A stretch of DNA of 64,000 nt from NCBI RefSeq assembly GCF_012726195.1, contig NZ_JAASAF010000001.1:124001-188000 (forward strand), read 5' to 3'. Positions within the stretch are counted from its first letter, which is position 1. The number at the start of each line of letters is the position of its first letter. The stretch is from Rhodococcus sp. HNM0563 (GTDB lineage Bacteria > Actinomycetota > Actinomycetes > Mycobacteriales > Mycobacteriaceae). The translations under genes and the position numbers were made by a program. The notes under the pieces are model-generated. The model worked only from the letters and a program-made list of their open reading frames with translations. It made no database searches and was not told where the DNA came from. Positions 52,187-61,528 of the stretch are shown here, piece by piece.

Positions 52187-52600
52187 TCAGGCTCGCAGAT
52201 GCCGCTTGATACGTGCGAGCATCGCGCTCATGCCGCGAAGCCGCAGCGGACTGACCGCGTCGGCGAGACCGAGATCGGAGTAGAAGTCGTCAGGGACGTC
52301 GAGGATCTCCTGTGCGCTGAGGCCGTCGAGTCCCTGGTGCAGGATCGATGCGAAACCACGCGTGGTGGGTGCCTCGGCGGGCGCACTGAAATGCAGCTTC
52401 ACGTGCGCCCGGTCGGCGGCATCGACCGAAAGGAACAGGGGCGACTGGCATTCGGGGACCGGCTCCATCGCTGCTTCCTCGAGTTCGGCAGGCAGCGGAG
52501 GCAACTCGCGGCTGAACTCGAGGAGCAACTGGAGTTTGTCCTGACCCTCGACGGCGGCGAAGTCGTCCACGATCTCGGCGAGCGGTGCGGGGATGCTCAT
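52187..52600 (-). CDS. sufE: SufE-family sulfur acceptor
   Basis: A 137-residue SufE fold protein: [31 protein letters not shown], then [10 protein letters not shown] with the acceptor Cys, and [22 protein letters not shown]. It could take persulfide sulfur from a desulfurase or from the rhodanese SseA encoded just upstream. The ATG at 52600 overlaps the sseA stop by four bases, so they are coupled. Corresponds to Rv3284. Confidence 0.9.
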   Translation of the reverse strand: MSIPAPLAEIVDDFAAVEGQDKLQLLLEFSRELPPLPAELEEAAMEPVPECQSPLFLSVDAADRAHVKLHFSAPAEAPTTRGFASILHQGLDGLSAQEILDVPDDFYSDLGLADAVSPLRLRGMSAMLARIKRHLRA

Positions 52601-53490
52601 GACGCCGGGAGGCTTCCGGGCTCCTCGCCCCGGGCGATCGGGACGCGCACGGCGTTGCCCCATTCGGTCCACGAACCGTCGTAGTTCCGCACATTCGGGT
52701 AGCCGAGCAGATGGGTCAGGACGAACCAGGTGTGGCTCGACCGCTCACCGATTCGGCAGTACGCGACGGTGTCGTCGTCCTTGCTGATACCTGCATAGAT
52801 CTCGTCGAGTTCGCCGCGCGAACGGAATCGGCCGTCAGGCGCCGCAGCCTTCGCCCACGGGATCGACACGGCGGTGGGGATGTGGCCACCGCGCAGCGCG
52901 CCTTCCTCCGGGTAGTCGGGCATATGGGTGCGCTCACCGGTGTACTCCTGCGGCGACCGGACATCCACCAGCGGACCCTTACCCAGGTGGTCGAGCACGT
53001 CGTCTTTGAAAGCCCGGATGGGAGCGTCGTTGCGTTCGACGACGGGGTAGCCGCTGGTCGTCGTGACGGGAATGTCGAGGGTGGTATCGCGGTTCTCGGA
53101 GATCCACGCGTCGCGGCCGCCGTCGAGCAGGCGGACGTCCTCGTGACCGAACAGCGTGAACACCCACAGTGCGTATGCGGCCCACCAATTGGACTTGTCG
53201 CCGTAGATCACGACCGTGTCGGTGCGCCGGATTCCCTTGCGGTCCATGAGCGCGGCGAACGCAGCACCGTCGATGTAGTCGCGGGTGACCGGATCGTTGA
53301 GGTCGAGATGCCAGTCGATCTTCACCGCGCCGGGGATGTGTCCGACGTCGTAGAGAAGCACGTCCTCGTCGGACTCGACGACCTTCACCTCGGGGTGGCC
53401 CAGATGAGCGGACAGCCACTCGGAGGACACGAGGCGGCCGGGATCTGCGTAGGCAGCGAAGGAGGGGTGGGGGTCGGGCGCGACGGGCAC
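52597..53490 (-). CDS. sseA: Thiosulfate sulfurtransferase (tandem rhodanese) SseA
   Basis: A 297-residue two-domain rhodanese. The inactive N-terminal domain has [26 protein letters not shown]; the C-terminal catalytic domain has [24 protein letters not shown] and the active-site loop [15 protein letters not shown], with the persulfide-carrying Cys. It transfers sulfane sulfur from thiosulfate or 3-mercaptopyruvate, possibly to the coupled SufE. Divergent from a truncated haemoglobin gene. Confidence 0.94.
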   Translation of the reverse strand: MPVAPDPHPSFAAYADPGRLVSSEWLSAHLGHPEVKVVESDEDVLLYDVGHIPGAVKIDWHLDLNDPVTRDYIDGAAFAALMDRKGIRRTDTVVIYGDKSNWWAAYALWVFTLFGHEDVRLLDGGRDAWISENRDTTLDIPVTTTSGYPVVERNDAPIRAFKDDVLDHLGKGPLVDVRSPQEYTGERTHMPDYPEEGALRGGHIPTAVSIPWAKAAAPDGRFRSRGELDEIYAGISKDDDTVAYCRIGERSSHTWFVLTHLLGYPNVRNYDGSWTEWGNAVRVPIARGEEPGSLPAS

Positions 53491-53552
53491 AGGGGCTCCT
53501 GAGGCAGTGGTGGCAGGTGCGTCGTCGATTCTAGGCGGTACCTTCGATCGGT

Positions 53553-53945
53553 GTGATGTCCAGTCGACCCGGCCCCGCCGAACTGTCCTCGCGTGCTGAT
53601 ATCGACCGCTTGGTCGAGTTCTTCTACGAACGGGCGATGGCCGACCCCCTGCTCGCCCCGGTCTTCGAAGTCCTCGCCATCGTAGGGCTCGACGAGCACC
53701 TCGTGGTCGTCGGTGATTTCTGGGAACAGATCCTCTTCCGCACGACCCGTTACGAGGGGGCGTTCACCCCCGTTCACCGTGCATTGCACGGGAAATACGG
53801 CCTCACCCCCGAGCATTTCGAGCGCTGGCGCGAGCTGTGGCACGACTCGGTCGACGAACTCTTCATCGGCGTCGACGCCCACCGAGCGAAGTCGAAAGCG
53901 GACGCCATGGTCACGGCACTGCGACGCGCGACGATCGGAGTGTGA
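53553..53945 (+). CDS. Group III truncated haemoglobin
   Basis: A 130-residue 2-over-2 globin. Features of group III (P) truncated globins are visible: [21 protein letters not shown], the B/E region [49 protein letters not shown] with the likely proximal His in PEHF, and [19 protein letters not shown]. Group III globins bind haem, O2 and NO; their role is uncertain. Start GTG 53553 or ATG 53556. Divergent from sseA. Confidence 0.88.
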   Translation: MMSSRPGPAELSSRADIDRLVEFFYERAMADPLLAPVFEVLAIVGLDEHLVVVGDFWEQILFRTTRYEGAFTPVHRALHGKYGLTPEHFERWRELWHDSVDELFIGVDAHRAKSKADAMVTALRRATIGV

Positions 53946-54007
53946 CCGACCACCAGTTCGGCGCAACGGACTCGAAGGACGGCAGCTGTGGGCGCGCGAT
54001 CGGAAGG

Positions 54008-54586
54008 TCAGTCGTCGTCTTCCATTGCGTCGAGCACATACTCCGCAAACCACGGGTTGTGAGACCGGGCATGAGAGCGGCCGCCGCTGTCGGCCAGCAG
54101 CGCGGCAAGAGGTCCGATCGTGGACTCGTCGAGCGGCAGCGTGAAGAACTGATCGTCGGCACCCTCGTCGGAGAGGAACCAGTCGATCGCCACAGCGTCC
54201 CCTTCCGCAGCCGCATTCTCGACCGGCCGGAAACGCAGCAGCGGGTAGCGCGCGGGGAGTTCGTCGAGTCGACGTCCGAGTTGTCGCAGGAGAGCGGAGG
54301 TCGAGATGACCATCACGGTGTGGTAGTCGACCGTCTCGCCGTTCTCGGTGTATCGGTCGACGTAGAGCACATCGAGCGACCCGAGGCCGAGTGAGAACAG
54401 ACGGGTCGCCCCGGACGGTGCGTCGACGGCCGGGAGGCAGCTCAACGTCCACTTCTCGCCCGCGACCGAATCCGGATCGTCGAATGCGGTGGCAAGGTAG
54501 CCCGCGACGAGATCGACGACCACCTCGAAGAACGGTTCCGCGCGGAGGCGCTCGAAGCTTCCCTCCGTCGCGCTGCCATCACTCAT
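54008..54586 (-). CDS. Uncharacterised protein, paralogue of the gene at 37160
   Basis: A 192-residue soluble protein. Core pattern: FFEVVVDLVAGYLATAF, KWTLSCLPAVDAPSGATRLFSLG, DVLYVDRYTENGE, LLRFRPVENAAAEGDAVAIDWF, QFFTLPLD and ADSGGRSHARSHNPWFAEYVLDAMEDDD. The same blocks in the same order occur in the protein at 37160. The ATG at 54586 overlaps the end of the maf gene by eight bases, so it belongs to the accD5-accE-maf direction. Function unknown. Confidence 0.72.
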   Translation of the reverse strand: MSDGSATEGSFERLRAEPFFEVVVDLVAGYLATAFDDPDSVAGEKWTLSCLPAVDAPSGATRLFSLGLGSLDVLYVDRYTENGETVDYHTVMVISTSALLRQLGRRLDELPARYPLLRFRPVENAAAEGDAVAIDWFLSDEGADDQFFTLPLDESTIGPLAALLADSGGRSHARSHNPWFAEYVLDAMEDDD

Positions 54587-55241
54587 CGGCGAAGGAGTTC
54601 GAGGACCAGAGGTCTGCGATGGAGACCCCGACATCGAGGAGGAGGCGCCGGACGAGCGGCAGGCCGATTCCGATCACCGACGACGGATCGCCTTCGATAC
54701 CGTCGATGAACCAGCCACCGAGTCCGTCGAGTGTGAACGCTCCGGCGACGCCGAGCGCCTCACCGGTCGCGAGATAGGCTTCGAGGTCGGCATCGGATGG
54801 AGTGCCGAAACGCACTGTCGTGCCGGAATGGTCGTCGACCTGCGAGACGATCTGCCCGCCGCGTGCACGCAGCACACTGTGCCCGGTCAGCAATTCTGCG
54901 CTGTGCCCGGACATTCGCTTCCATCGGGCCCGGGCCATGTCGACGGTGCCGGGTTTTCCCTGGAGCTTCCCGTCGAACAACAGCATCGAATCGCAGCCGA
55001 TCACCACGAGATCCTCGAGTTGGTCACGGGCGCGACCGTCCGCGGTGAGTGCACGAAACACGTCGGTTGCCTTGGCGCGGGCCAGTGTGGTGACCACAGC
55101 TTCGGGTGCCGCGGTGGGGCTGAGTTCCGCGATGAGTGCGTCCTCGTCGACTTCGGAAACCTGGACGAGCGGGTCGACCCCGGCGCCGCGCAGCACGGAC
55201 AACCGTGCCGGCGACGCCGAGGCGAGGACCAAGCGGGGCAT
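54579..55241 (-). CDS. maf: Maf-family nucleotide pyrophosphatase
   Basis: A 220-residue Maf/HAM1-like house-cleaning enzyme hydrolysing non-canonical or methylated nucleoside triphosphates. Motifs: LVLASASPARLSVLRGAGVDPLV (phosphate loop), VIGCDSMLLFDGKLQGKP, and SGHSAELLTGHSVL; the end has GAFTLDGLGGWFIDGIEGDPSSVIGIGLPLVRRLL. Three bases follow the accE stop. Position matches Rv3282. Confidence 0.93.
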   Translation of the reverse strand: MPRLVLASASPARLSVLRGAGVDPLVQVSEVDEDALIAELSPTAAPEAVVTTLARAKATDVFRALTADGRARDQLEDLVVIGCDSMLLFDGKLQGKPGTVDMARARWKRMSGHSAELLTGHSVLRARGGQIVSQVDDHSGTTVRFGTPSDADLEAYLATGEALGVAGAFTLDGLGGWFIDGIEGDPSSVIGIGLPLVRRLLLDVGVSIADLWSSNSFADE

Positions 55242-55244
55242 GGA

Positions 55245-55562
55245 TCAGCCGCGGTTGGGGTAGGAGTACGGCGAGAACGGCGCCCACTGCCGATGCATCC
55301 GGGTGGGTGCCCCCCATGTCTCCGGCGGTTTTCCGTCGCCCTCGGGGGCGGCGCCGGCGCTCGCGGCCGCGAGCACTGTGACCAACGCTGCGACATCGGC
55401 GTCGGTCGGGTTTCCCTTCACGATCCGGATCGCGGGCGCGTCGGGAGTCGCTGCCGGCTCCGTGTCCGAAGGCGCCGAGGTCTCGGTGCCCTCGAGGGCA
55501 CCGTCGGTCACGGCGGTCAACTCTGCGTCAGTGATGATCTTTTCCTCGGTCAGCGCGGTCAC
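55245..55562 (-). CDS. accE: Acyl-CoA carboxylase epsilon subunit
   Basis: A 105-residue AccE-like protein. An acidic Thr/Glu-rich N-terminus is followed by the conserved epsilon motif [24 protein letters not shown] and a C-terminal tail with [18 protein letters not shown]. The epsilon subunit stimulates AccD5-containing carboxylases by bridging alpha and beta subunits. Its start overlaps the accD5 stop by four bases, confirming coupled expression. Confidence 0.9.
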   Translation of the reverse strand: MTALTEEKIITDAELTAVTDGALEGTETSAPSDTEPAATPDAPAIRIVKGNPTDADVAALVTVLAAASAGAAPEGDGKPPETWGAPTRMHRQWAPFSPYSYPNRG

Positions 55563-57199
55563 AGCGGAATGTTCCCATGCTTCTTCGGCGGGAGCGAGAC
55601 CATCTTGCGTTCGAGGAGTCGCAGTGCGGACACGATCTGGCCGCGGGTATGCGACGGCGGGATGACCGCGTCGACGTAGCCGCGCTCTGCCGCGACGTAC
55701 GGGTTCACGAGAGTGTCCTCGTACTCGTTCTGCAGTTCGAGGCGCAGTGCGTCGACGTCCTGACCGTTCGCGGCGGCCTCCTTGAGCTTGCCGCGGTACA
55801 CGAATCCGACGGCACCGGAGGCGCCCATGACGGCGATCTGCGCGGTCGGCCAGGCGAGGTTCACGTCGGCGCCCATGTGCTTCGAACCCATCACGTCGTA
55901 CGCTCCGCCGTAGGCCTTGCGGGTGATGACGGTGATCTTGCCGACGGTGGCTTCGCCGTATGCGTAGAGGAGCTTCGCGCCGCGGCGGATGATGCCGTTG
56001 TACTCCTGCTCGGTGCCGGGGAGGAAGCCCGGGACGTCGACCAGCGTGATGATCGGGACGTTGAACGCGTCGCAGGTGCGGACGAAACGGGCAGCCTTCT
56101 CGGAGGCGTCGATGTCGAGGCAGCCGGCGAACTGTGTCGGCTGGTTGGCGACGATGCCGACGCTGCGGCCGTCGACGCGACCGAAGCCCACGATGACGTT
56201 CTGGGCGCGCTCTGCCTGGACCTCGAGGAACTCGTCGTCGTCGAGCAGACGACGGATGACCTCGTGCATGTCGTACGGCTGGTTCGCCGAATCCGGGATG
56301 ATCGTGTCGAGCTCGAGATCCTCGTCGGTGAGCGAGTCCTCGATCGATCCGGAGATCGGGTCGGTCGGCGCCATGCGCGGTGCTGCGGCCTGGTTGTTCG
56401 ACGGCAGGTAGGAGAGCAGATCCTTGACGTAGTCGAGGGCGTCCTGCTCGTCGCTGCCGACGTAGTGGGCGACACCCGACTTGACCATGTGGGTGTGGGC
56501 GCCACCGAGGTCTTCCATGGTGACGTCTTCGCCGGTGACGGTCTTGATGACGTCGGGGCCGGTGACGAACATCTGGCTGGTCTGGTCGACCATCACCACG
56601 AAGTCGGTCAGGGCAGGGGAGTAGACGTGCCCACCGGCAGCCGGGCCCATGATCAGCGAGATCTGCGGGATCACGCCGGAGGCCTGCACGTTGCGGTGGA
56701 AGATCTCGCCGTAGAGGCCGAGGGAGACGACGCCTTCCTGGATGCGGGCGCCCGCGCCTTCGTTGATACCGATCAGCGGTCGGCCGGTGCGCAGCGCCAG
56801 GTCCATCACCTTGACGATCTTCTCGCCGTAGACCTCACCGAGGCTGCCGCCGAAGACGGTCGCATCCTGGGAGAACACACAGACGTCGCGACCGTCGACG
56901 GTGCCGTAGCCGGTGACGACGCCGTCACCGACGGGACGGTTGTCGGCGAGGCCGAAGTTGGTGCTGCGGTGGCGGGCAAGCGCGTCGATCTCGACGAACG
57001 AGCCTTCGTCGAGGAGCGCAGTGATGCGCTCGCGGGCGGTCATCTTGCCTTTGGCATGGACCTTCTCGATGGCTGCTTCACCGACCGGAGCCTGAGCCTT
57101 GGCCTGGCGTTCGCGCAGGTCTGCCAGCTTACCGGCGGTGGTGTGGATATCGGGCGTACTCGCCGCCTCGGGCGCGGACGGCTCCTGGACAGTGGTCAT
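55559..57199 (-). CDS. accD5: Propionyl-CoA carboxylase beta subunit AccD5
   Basis: The 546-residue carboxyltransferase subunit making methylmalonyl-CoA (and malonyl-CoA) for lipid synthesis. The N-half has [49 protein letters not shown] and [22 protein letters not shown]; the C-half has [54 protein letters not shown] and [33 protein letters not shown]. It works with AccA3 (48800) and AccE. Divergent from birA, with a near-palindromic site between. Confidence 0.97.
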   Translation of the reverse strand: MTTVQEPSAPEAASTPDIHTTAGKLADLRERQAKAQAPVGEAAIEKVHAKGKMTARERITALLDEGSFVEIDALARHRSTNFGLADNRPVGDGVVTGYGTVDGRDVCVFSQDATVFGGSLGEVYGEKIVKVMDLALRTGRPLIGINEGAGARIQEGVVSLGLYGEIFHRNVQASGVIPQISLIMGPAAGGHVYSPALTDFVVMVDQTSQMFVTGPDVIKTVTGEDVTMEDLGGAHTHMVKSGVAHYVGSDEQDALDYVKDLLSYLPSNNQAAAPRMAPTDPISGSIEDSLTDEDLELDTIIPDSANQPYDMHEVIRRLLDDDEFLEVQAERAQNVIVGFGRVDGRSVGIVANQPTQFAGCLDIDASEKAARFVRTCDAFNVPIITLVDVPGFLPGTEQEYNGIIRRGAKLLYAYGEATVGKITVITRKAYGGAYDVMGSKHMGADVNLAWPTAQIAVMGASGAVGFVYRGKLKEAAANGQDVDALRLELQNEYEDTLVNPYVAAERGYVDAVIPPSHTRGQIVSALRLLERKMVSLPPKKHGNIPL

Positions 57200-57273
57200 G
57201 GGCAGTCAGCTTAGCGATCGTCAATCTGCGCCGCCGCACGGAGGTCCGTGTGCGTTGAATTATTGAACTGGAG

Positions 57274-57287
57274 CTACCCGCGAGTAG
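57274..57287. promoter_or_regulatory. Near-palindrome CTACCCGCGAGTAG between accD5 and birA
   Basis: Only one base pair departs from perfect symmetry. It shares ACYCGCGAGTA with the perfect palindrome at 4476-4489. Located 30 bases before birA and 75 before accD5, so it could control either or both; both flank acyl-CoA-related genes. Confidence 0.5.
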
Positions 57288-57316
57288 TTGTTTCCGGTCA
57301 CTTTAGGCTGGGGCGC

Positions 57317-58165
57317 ATGTCCCGCAACCCCGAATTGCCGAATGATTCCGACCTGCGTGTTCCGCTCGACGTGTCGCAGCTGCGACGCGTGCTGGTGGAC
57401 GGCGCAGGAGGTGGCGAAGGGTTCTACGAACGCGTCGACGTCGTCGACGAAACGGGGTCGACGAACGCCGACCTCCTCGCCGAGGCCGCATCCGGCGACC
57501 GTCGCGTTCTGCTCGCCGAGTTCCAGAGCGGAGGGCGCGGACGGCACTCGCGTGCCTGGAACGGAATTCCCCGGGCACAGGTGATCGTGTCGGTGCTGCT
57601 GAAGCTGCCCGGTGTCGCCCTTCCGGATCTCGGTTGGCTTCCGCTGCTCACCGGTATCGCGATCGTCGATGCGGTCCGTGAAGTCACCGGTGTTCCGGCA
57701 GAGCTCAAGTGGCCCAATGACGTCCTCGTCGACGACCGTAAGCTTGCGGGCATCCTTGTCGAGGTAGCGTCGACAGCCCCGGTTCCCACAGTCGTCGTCG
57801 GTGTGGGGCTCAACGTCACGCTCACCGACGACGAACTGCCCGTACCCACTGCGACGTCACTGCTGCTCGCCGGTGCGAACGAACTCGATCGCACGAGGCT
57901 CACAGAGGCTCTGCTGGCTTCGTTCGCCGAGCGCATCCGGCAGTGGGAACGGCACGGCTGGGATCCGACGGCCGCCGCGGACGCGTACCGGGATCGGTGC
58001 AGCACCATCGGCAGGCGGGTGCGCGCAATCCTGCCCGGCGACACAGAACTGCACGGCAAGGCCGTGAACATCGACGAGCAGGGTCGCATCGTCATCCAAC
58101 CGGACGGCGAAGGTGAGCCTGTCGCGGTGGCGGCGGGCGACATCACGCACCTGCGGCCGGTGTAG
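57317..58165 (+). CDS. birA: Biotin-[acetyl-CoA carboxylase] ligase
   Basis: A 282-residue biotin protein ligase without the N-terminal DNA-binding domain of E. coli BirA, the usual monofunctional actinobacterial form. Motifs: DETGSTNADLL, the biotinyl-AMP loop EFQSGGRGRHSRAW, the biotin-binding KWPNDVLVDDRKLAGILVE, and VGVGLNVTLT; a small C-terminal SH3-like domain follows (GRRVRAILPGDTELHGKAVNIDEQGRIVIQ). It would biotinylate AccA3. The ATG at 57317 (MSRNPELP) is chosen over a shadow extension. Confidence 0.95.
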   Translation: MSRNPELPNDSDLRVPLDVSQLRRVLVDGAGGGEGFYERVDVVDETGSTNADLLAEAASGDRRVLLAEFQSGGRGRHSRAWNGIPRAQVIVSVLLKLPGVALPDLGWLPLLTGIAIVDAVREVTGVPAELKWPNDVLVDDRKLAGILVEVASTAPVPTVVVGVGLNVTLTDDELPVPTATSLLLAGANELDRTRLTEALLASFAERIRQWERHGWDPTAAADAYRDRCSTIGRRVRAILPGDTELHGKAVNIDEQGRIVIQPDGEGEPVAVAAGDITHLRPV

Positions 58166-58179
58166 GGCGGTGTGCCATC

Positions 58180-58752
58180 GTGGTGTCCATGGGATACCCG
58201 GAGGATGCTCTCGCACCGGATGAGAATCTGCTGCTGCACCGGCATCCGCACGCGAAGATGCTGATCGTTCCGGTCGTCGTATTCCTACTGGCCACGGCCG
58301 TCACGGGGTTCCTGGTCGGGCTTGCGCAGACCCGCCTCGACGGCGGTGCATCCGCAGCTCTGGTGATAGCGGTGCTGGTGTTGTGGGCGATCCTCGTGGG
58401 GTGGCGCTGTCTCGTCCCCTTGATTCGGTGGCTGACCACCCATTTCATCGTTACGGATCGGCGAGTGCTCGTGCGCCAGGGCGTGATCACTCATACCGGC
58501 ATCGACATCCCGATGGGGCGCATCAGCAATGTGCAGTTCCGGCACGGGCTCGTCGACCGGATCCTGCGCACGGGCACGCTCGTGGTGGTCTCTGCCGCTG
58601 ACGACCCCCTCGAGTTCGACAACATTCCCGACGTCCAGAAGGTGCACGCCCTGCTGTACCGGACGGCGTTCGAGGCACAGGACGGTTCGCCTACCGGCCG
58701 TCCCGCGGCGCAACCTTCCGGCGAAGGTGAAGGACATCGCAAGGCATGGTGA
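58180..58752 (+). CDS. Membrane protein with bacterial PH domain (DUF304)
   Basis: A 190-residue protein (187 from the ATG at 58189). Two helices near the N-terminus (MLIVPVVVFLLATAVTGFLVGL and AALVIAVLVLWAILVGW) precede a DUF304-type PH fold: THFIVTDRRVLVRQGVITHTGIDIPMGRISNVQFRHGLVDRILRTGTLVVVSAADDPLEFDNIPD. Corresponds in position to Rv3278c. Function unknown; similar proteins are inner-membrane adaptors. It lies between birA and a two-component system. Confidence 0.88.
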   Translation: MVSMGYPEDALAPDENLLLHRHPHAKMLIVPVVVFLLATAVTGFLVGLAQTRLDGGASAALVIAVLVLWAILVGWRCLVPLIRWLTTHFIVTDRRVLVRQGVITHTGIDIPMGRISNVQFRHGLVDRILRTGTLVVVSAADDPLEFDNIPDVQKVHALLYRTAFEAQDGSPTGRPAAQPSGEGEGHRKAW

Positions 58753-58800
58753 CTGGCGTGGTGATCCGGTTTCGCGTCGGCCTGTCCGTAGGCTGAGCGA

Positions 58801-59484
58801 GTGACTGCCGTTCTGCTAGCGGAAGACGATGAAGCAATCGCTGCGCCTCTGTCCCGAGCGCTGGGGCGCGAGGGCTACGACGTGACCGTCGAGGCCACCG
58901 GCCCCCGAGCGCTCGAACAAGCGCTTTCCGGGAACTACGAGTTGCTGATCCTGGACCTCGGGTTGCCGGGCATGGACGGCCTCGAAGTGTGCCGTCAGAT
59001 CAGAGCGAATCGTTCCGACCTGGCGGTGCTGATGCTCACAGCGCGCACCGACGAGGTCGATTTCGTGGTGGGGCTCGACGCAGGCGCCGACGACTATGTC
59101 GGTAAGCCGTTCCGGCTCGCCGAACTGATGGCGCGGGTACGCGCGCTGCTGCGCCGCCGCGGGGGCGGTGACGCGGACGAAGTTGTCGAGGTCTCCGGGA
59201 TCCGCCTCGAACGCGCAGCGCGGCGTGTTCTTGTGGACGGCTCCGAGGTGACTCTTGCGAACAAGGAGTACGAACTCCTGCGTGTCCTGCTCGAGCACGC
59301 CGGGCAGGTCGTCTCGCGCGACGCAATCCTCGACGAGGTGTGGGGCGACGCCGATCTCCGAGGTTCGAAGACCCTCGACATGCACATGTCGTGGCTGCGT
59401 CGGAAGATCGGCGACGAGGGGCCGGCCGGGGAACGACGCATCGCGACCGTGCGCGGGGTCGGTTTCCGACTGAACACCGACTAG
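58801..59484 (+). CDS. OmpR-family response regulator
   Basis: A 227-residue regulator. The receiver domain has acidic residues LAEDDEA, phosphoacceptor Asp52 (LLILDLGLPGMDGL), Thr in MLTART and Lys in VGKPF. The C-terminal winged helix reads VTLANKEYELLRVLLEHAGQVVSRDAILDEVWGDADLRGSKTLDMHMSWLRRKIG. GTG start at 58801. It precedes its kinase by 12 bases. Regulated genes cannot be read from the window. Confidence 0.94.
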   Translation: MTAVLLAEDDEAIAAPLSRALGREGYDVTVEATGPRALEQALSGNYELLILDLGLPGMDGLEVCRQIRANRSDLAVLMLTARTDEVDFVVGLDAGADDYVGKPFRLAELMARVRALLRRRGGGDADEVVEVSGIRLERAARRVLVDGSEVTLANKEYELLRVLLEHAGQVVSRDAILDEVWGDADLRGSKTLDMHMSWLRRKIGDEGPAGERRIATVRGVGFRLNTD

Positions 59485-59496
59485 AAGGGGCGGACG

Positions 59497-60804
59497 GTGC
59501 GCAGGCGCATCCTCAACGCCGTCCTGGCTGCGGTGCTGCTCGTCGCCCTTCTGCTCGGGATCCCACTCGCTTTCACCGCTTACCTGTTCGTGGAGGACAC
59601 CACACGCAGAGACCTCCGAAATCGGCTCGAGCGGATGTCGGACGAGATCATTGCGCAGGAAGGCACGGACGGCCTCGTGGTGGGAGGACTCGATACCGGT
59701 TCGTTGCGGCTTCTCGTACCCGACGGCGGGCGCGTGGTCGTGGTCTATCCCACTCCTGAGAACGAGGCAGCGCGTCTCGACATCGGTGACGTCACCCCGG
59801 AGTATCCCCTCGTCGAATCCTTGTCGATGGGTACCTCCGGGTCGCTGCGGATCGAGGCCCCCTCCGAGAACATGCGCACGCTGCAACGACAGGTACTCGC
59901 CGCGGTCGGCTTCCTTGTCCTGTTGTCCGTTGCAGTAGGGGCGCTGGTGGCGGTGGCTACCGCCAGACGGCTGGCCTTCCCGCTGCGTGATGTGGCCGCG
60001 CGCGCAGCCAGGCTCGCCGAGGGAGACTTCAAACCGGTGCCGCAGCGTCATTCCATTGCCGAGCTCGACCGGGTCTCGGATGTGCTGGACTCCGCTGCGG
60101 TGGAGATCTCCGGCCGCCTGCAACGCGAGCATGCGCTGGTCGGTGACGTCTCCCATCAACTCCGCTCCCGCATGACCGCGATCCGCCTTCGACTCGACGA
60201 GCTGTCCACGCACGAGGATCCGACAGTGGTCGAGGAGGCCGAGGCGGCGATGGCTCAGGTCGACCGCCTGACCACAGCCATCGCCGGGCTCGTGCGTCAG
60301 TCTCGGAACAGTGGAGCCGAACTACGGACCGAAGTCTCCGTGGTGGGTGAGCTTGCCGGCGTAATCGCGGACTGGCGCGGTCCGTACCACGATGCAGGTC
60401 GCGATCTGGTCCTTCGGGGCGACCCGTCCTTGCGCTCGTCCGTGACGGCATCGCGTCTGCGTGAAGCAGTTGCCGTCCTCGTCGACAACGCTCTTGCTCA
60501 CGGCGGCGGCACGTGCACGGTATCCGTGCGGCGTGTCGCCATGCGGGGGGATTCGACGGTGTGCGTCGAAGTCAGCGACGAAGGCGAGGGCGTCGGCGAC
60601 GACCTCGTGCCGCACATCTTCGATCGAGGTTTCTCAGGACGAGGATCGACCGGGGTCGGTCTCGCGCTCGCTCGTGCGCTCGCGGAGGCAGACGGTGGGC
60701 GACTCGAATTGCAGCGACGGCGACCAGCCCTGTTCGCGCTGTTCCTCGGCGCGGCGCGCGACTGGACGTCGGTGCACATGGACGGAGTCCGGGAACCGAG
60801 GTGA
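59497..60804 (+). CDS. Sensor histidine kinase of the OmpR-type pair
   Basis: A 435-residue kinase with helices at about 8-30 and 134-156 enclosing a roughly 100-residue extracytoplasmic sensor, a HAMP segment (157-208), and an H-box with His220 (VGDVSHQLRSRMTAIRLRLDEL). The box has Arg-Met where Pro-Leu is usual after the phospho-His. The ATPase region shows VLVDNALAHGGGTCTV, VSDEGEGV and GFSGRGSTGVGLALARALAEADGG. GTG start at 59497. The signal is unknown. Confidence 0.92.
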   Translation: MRRRILNAVLAAVLLVALLLGIPLAFTAYLFVEDTTRRDLRNRLERMSDEIIAQEGTDGLVVGGLDTGSLRLLVPDGGRVVVVYPTPENEAARLDIGDVTPEYPLVESLSMGTSGSLRIEAPSENMRTLQRQVLAAVGFLVLLSVAVGALVAVATARRLAFPLRDVAARAARLAEGDFKPVPQRHSIAELDRVSDVLDSAAVEISGRLQREHALVGDVSHQLRSRMTAIRLRLDELSTHEDPTVVEEAEAAMAQVDRLTTAIAGLVRQSRNSGAELRTEVSVVGELAGVIADWRGPYHDAGRDLVLRGDPSLRSSVTASRLREAVAVLVDNALAHGGGTCTVSVRRVAMRGDSTVCVEVSDEGEGVGDDLVPHIFDRGFSGRGSTGVGLALARALAEADGGRLELQRRRPALFALFLGAARDWTSVHMDGVREPR

Positions 60805-60810
60805 AGGCGG

Positions 60811-61371
60811 TCAGGTCCGGTCGAGGTCGGACTTGTCCAGTTCGTCCACCGTGCGCACATCCGGGACGGTTTCGTCAGGGAATACGAACCGCTTGAAACA
60901 GTAGAAGCGGAAGAACATCTGCAGCAGGTTTCCGATGATGTACGCACTGACGAAGTCGGCGATGTTCTCGACGGCAAGGCTGACCTCGGGTACCCGCAAG
61001 TTGAAGACGTAACTCGAGATCCACAGCGGAATGAAGCTGAGAACCACTCCGATCCCGCTGACGAAGAAGAACAGGAACGCCTCGTGCGCCCGTTCTCGTC
61101 CCCCGCGGTTTCGGAACGACCATTCGCGGTTGAGGATGTACGAGCAGATCACTGCAACCACACCGGCGATGATCTTCGCGGTGACGGGCTTCTCCGCGAG
61201 GACCGTCAGCTTCAAGGTGTAGAAGATCCCGGAGTCGATCAAGAAGGTCGTGCCTCCGACGATCGCGAACTTGATGAGTTCGCGGTGACGCAGCATCAGC
61301 TCCCGTAATGGTGCGGGAAAGCGGCTCAGAGCATCATCGACGACGGACACTCGGCCGAGTCTACGAAACAT
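60811..61371 (-). CDS. GtrA-family membrane protein
   Basis: A 186-residue protein with four helices in the GtrA pattern: LIKFAIVGGTTFLIDSGIFYTL, ITAKIIAGVVAVICSYILNREWSFRNRG (with the family's RxWxF-like motif), a third helix FFFVSGIGVVLSFIPLWISS, and FVSAYIIGNLLQMFFRFYCFKRFVF. GtrA proteins are thought to flip or present lipid-linked sugars. The ATG at 61371 (MFRRLGRVSVV) is chosen; the longer frame to 61512 is probably not translated. Position matches Rv3277. Convergent with the histidine kinase. Confidence 0.9.
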   Translation of the reverse strand: MFRRLGRVSVVDDALSRFPAPLRELMLRHRELIKFAIVGGTTFLIDSGIFYTLKLTVLAEKPVTAKIIAGVVAVICSYILNREWSFRNRGGRERAHEAFLFFFVSGIGVVLSFIPLWISSYVFNLRVPEVSLAVENIADFVSAYIIGNLLQMFFRFYCFKRFVFPDETVPDVRTVDELDKSDLDRT

Positions 61372-61528
61372 GGAGCGATTTCCACGAACTACATCGAAAA
61401 TTTTCAGACTTACCACAGGAAAGTGACGATTCGGAATATTCGTCCCGAAATGTTCGCCGGGCCGCGAAAGTGATCGGTCCGGTGACCCGGGGCGGCTTGC
61501 TTGCCCTGTCACGACGGCGCTCCGGCCT

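Noticed and set aside
55577-57214. A 545-codon frame antisense to accD5
   Set aside because: Same reason: mirror frame of a conserved carboxyltransferase gene.
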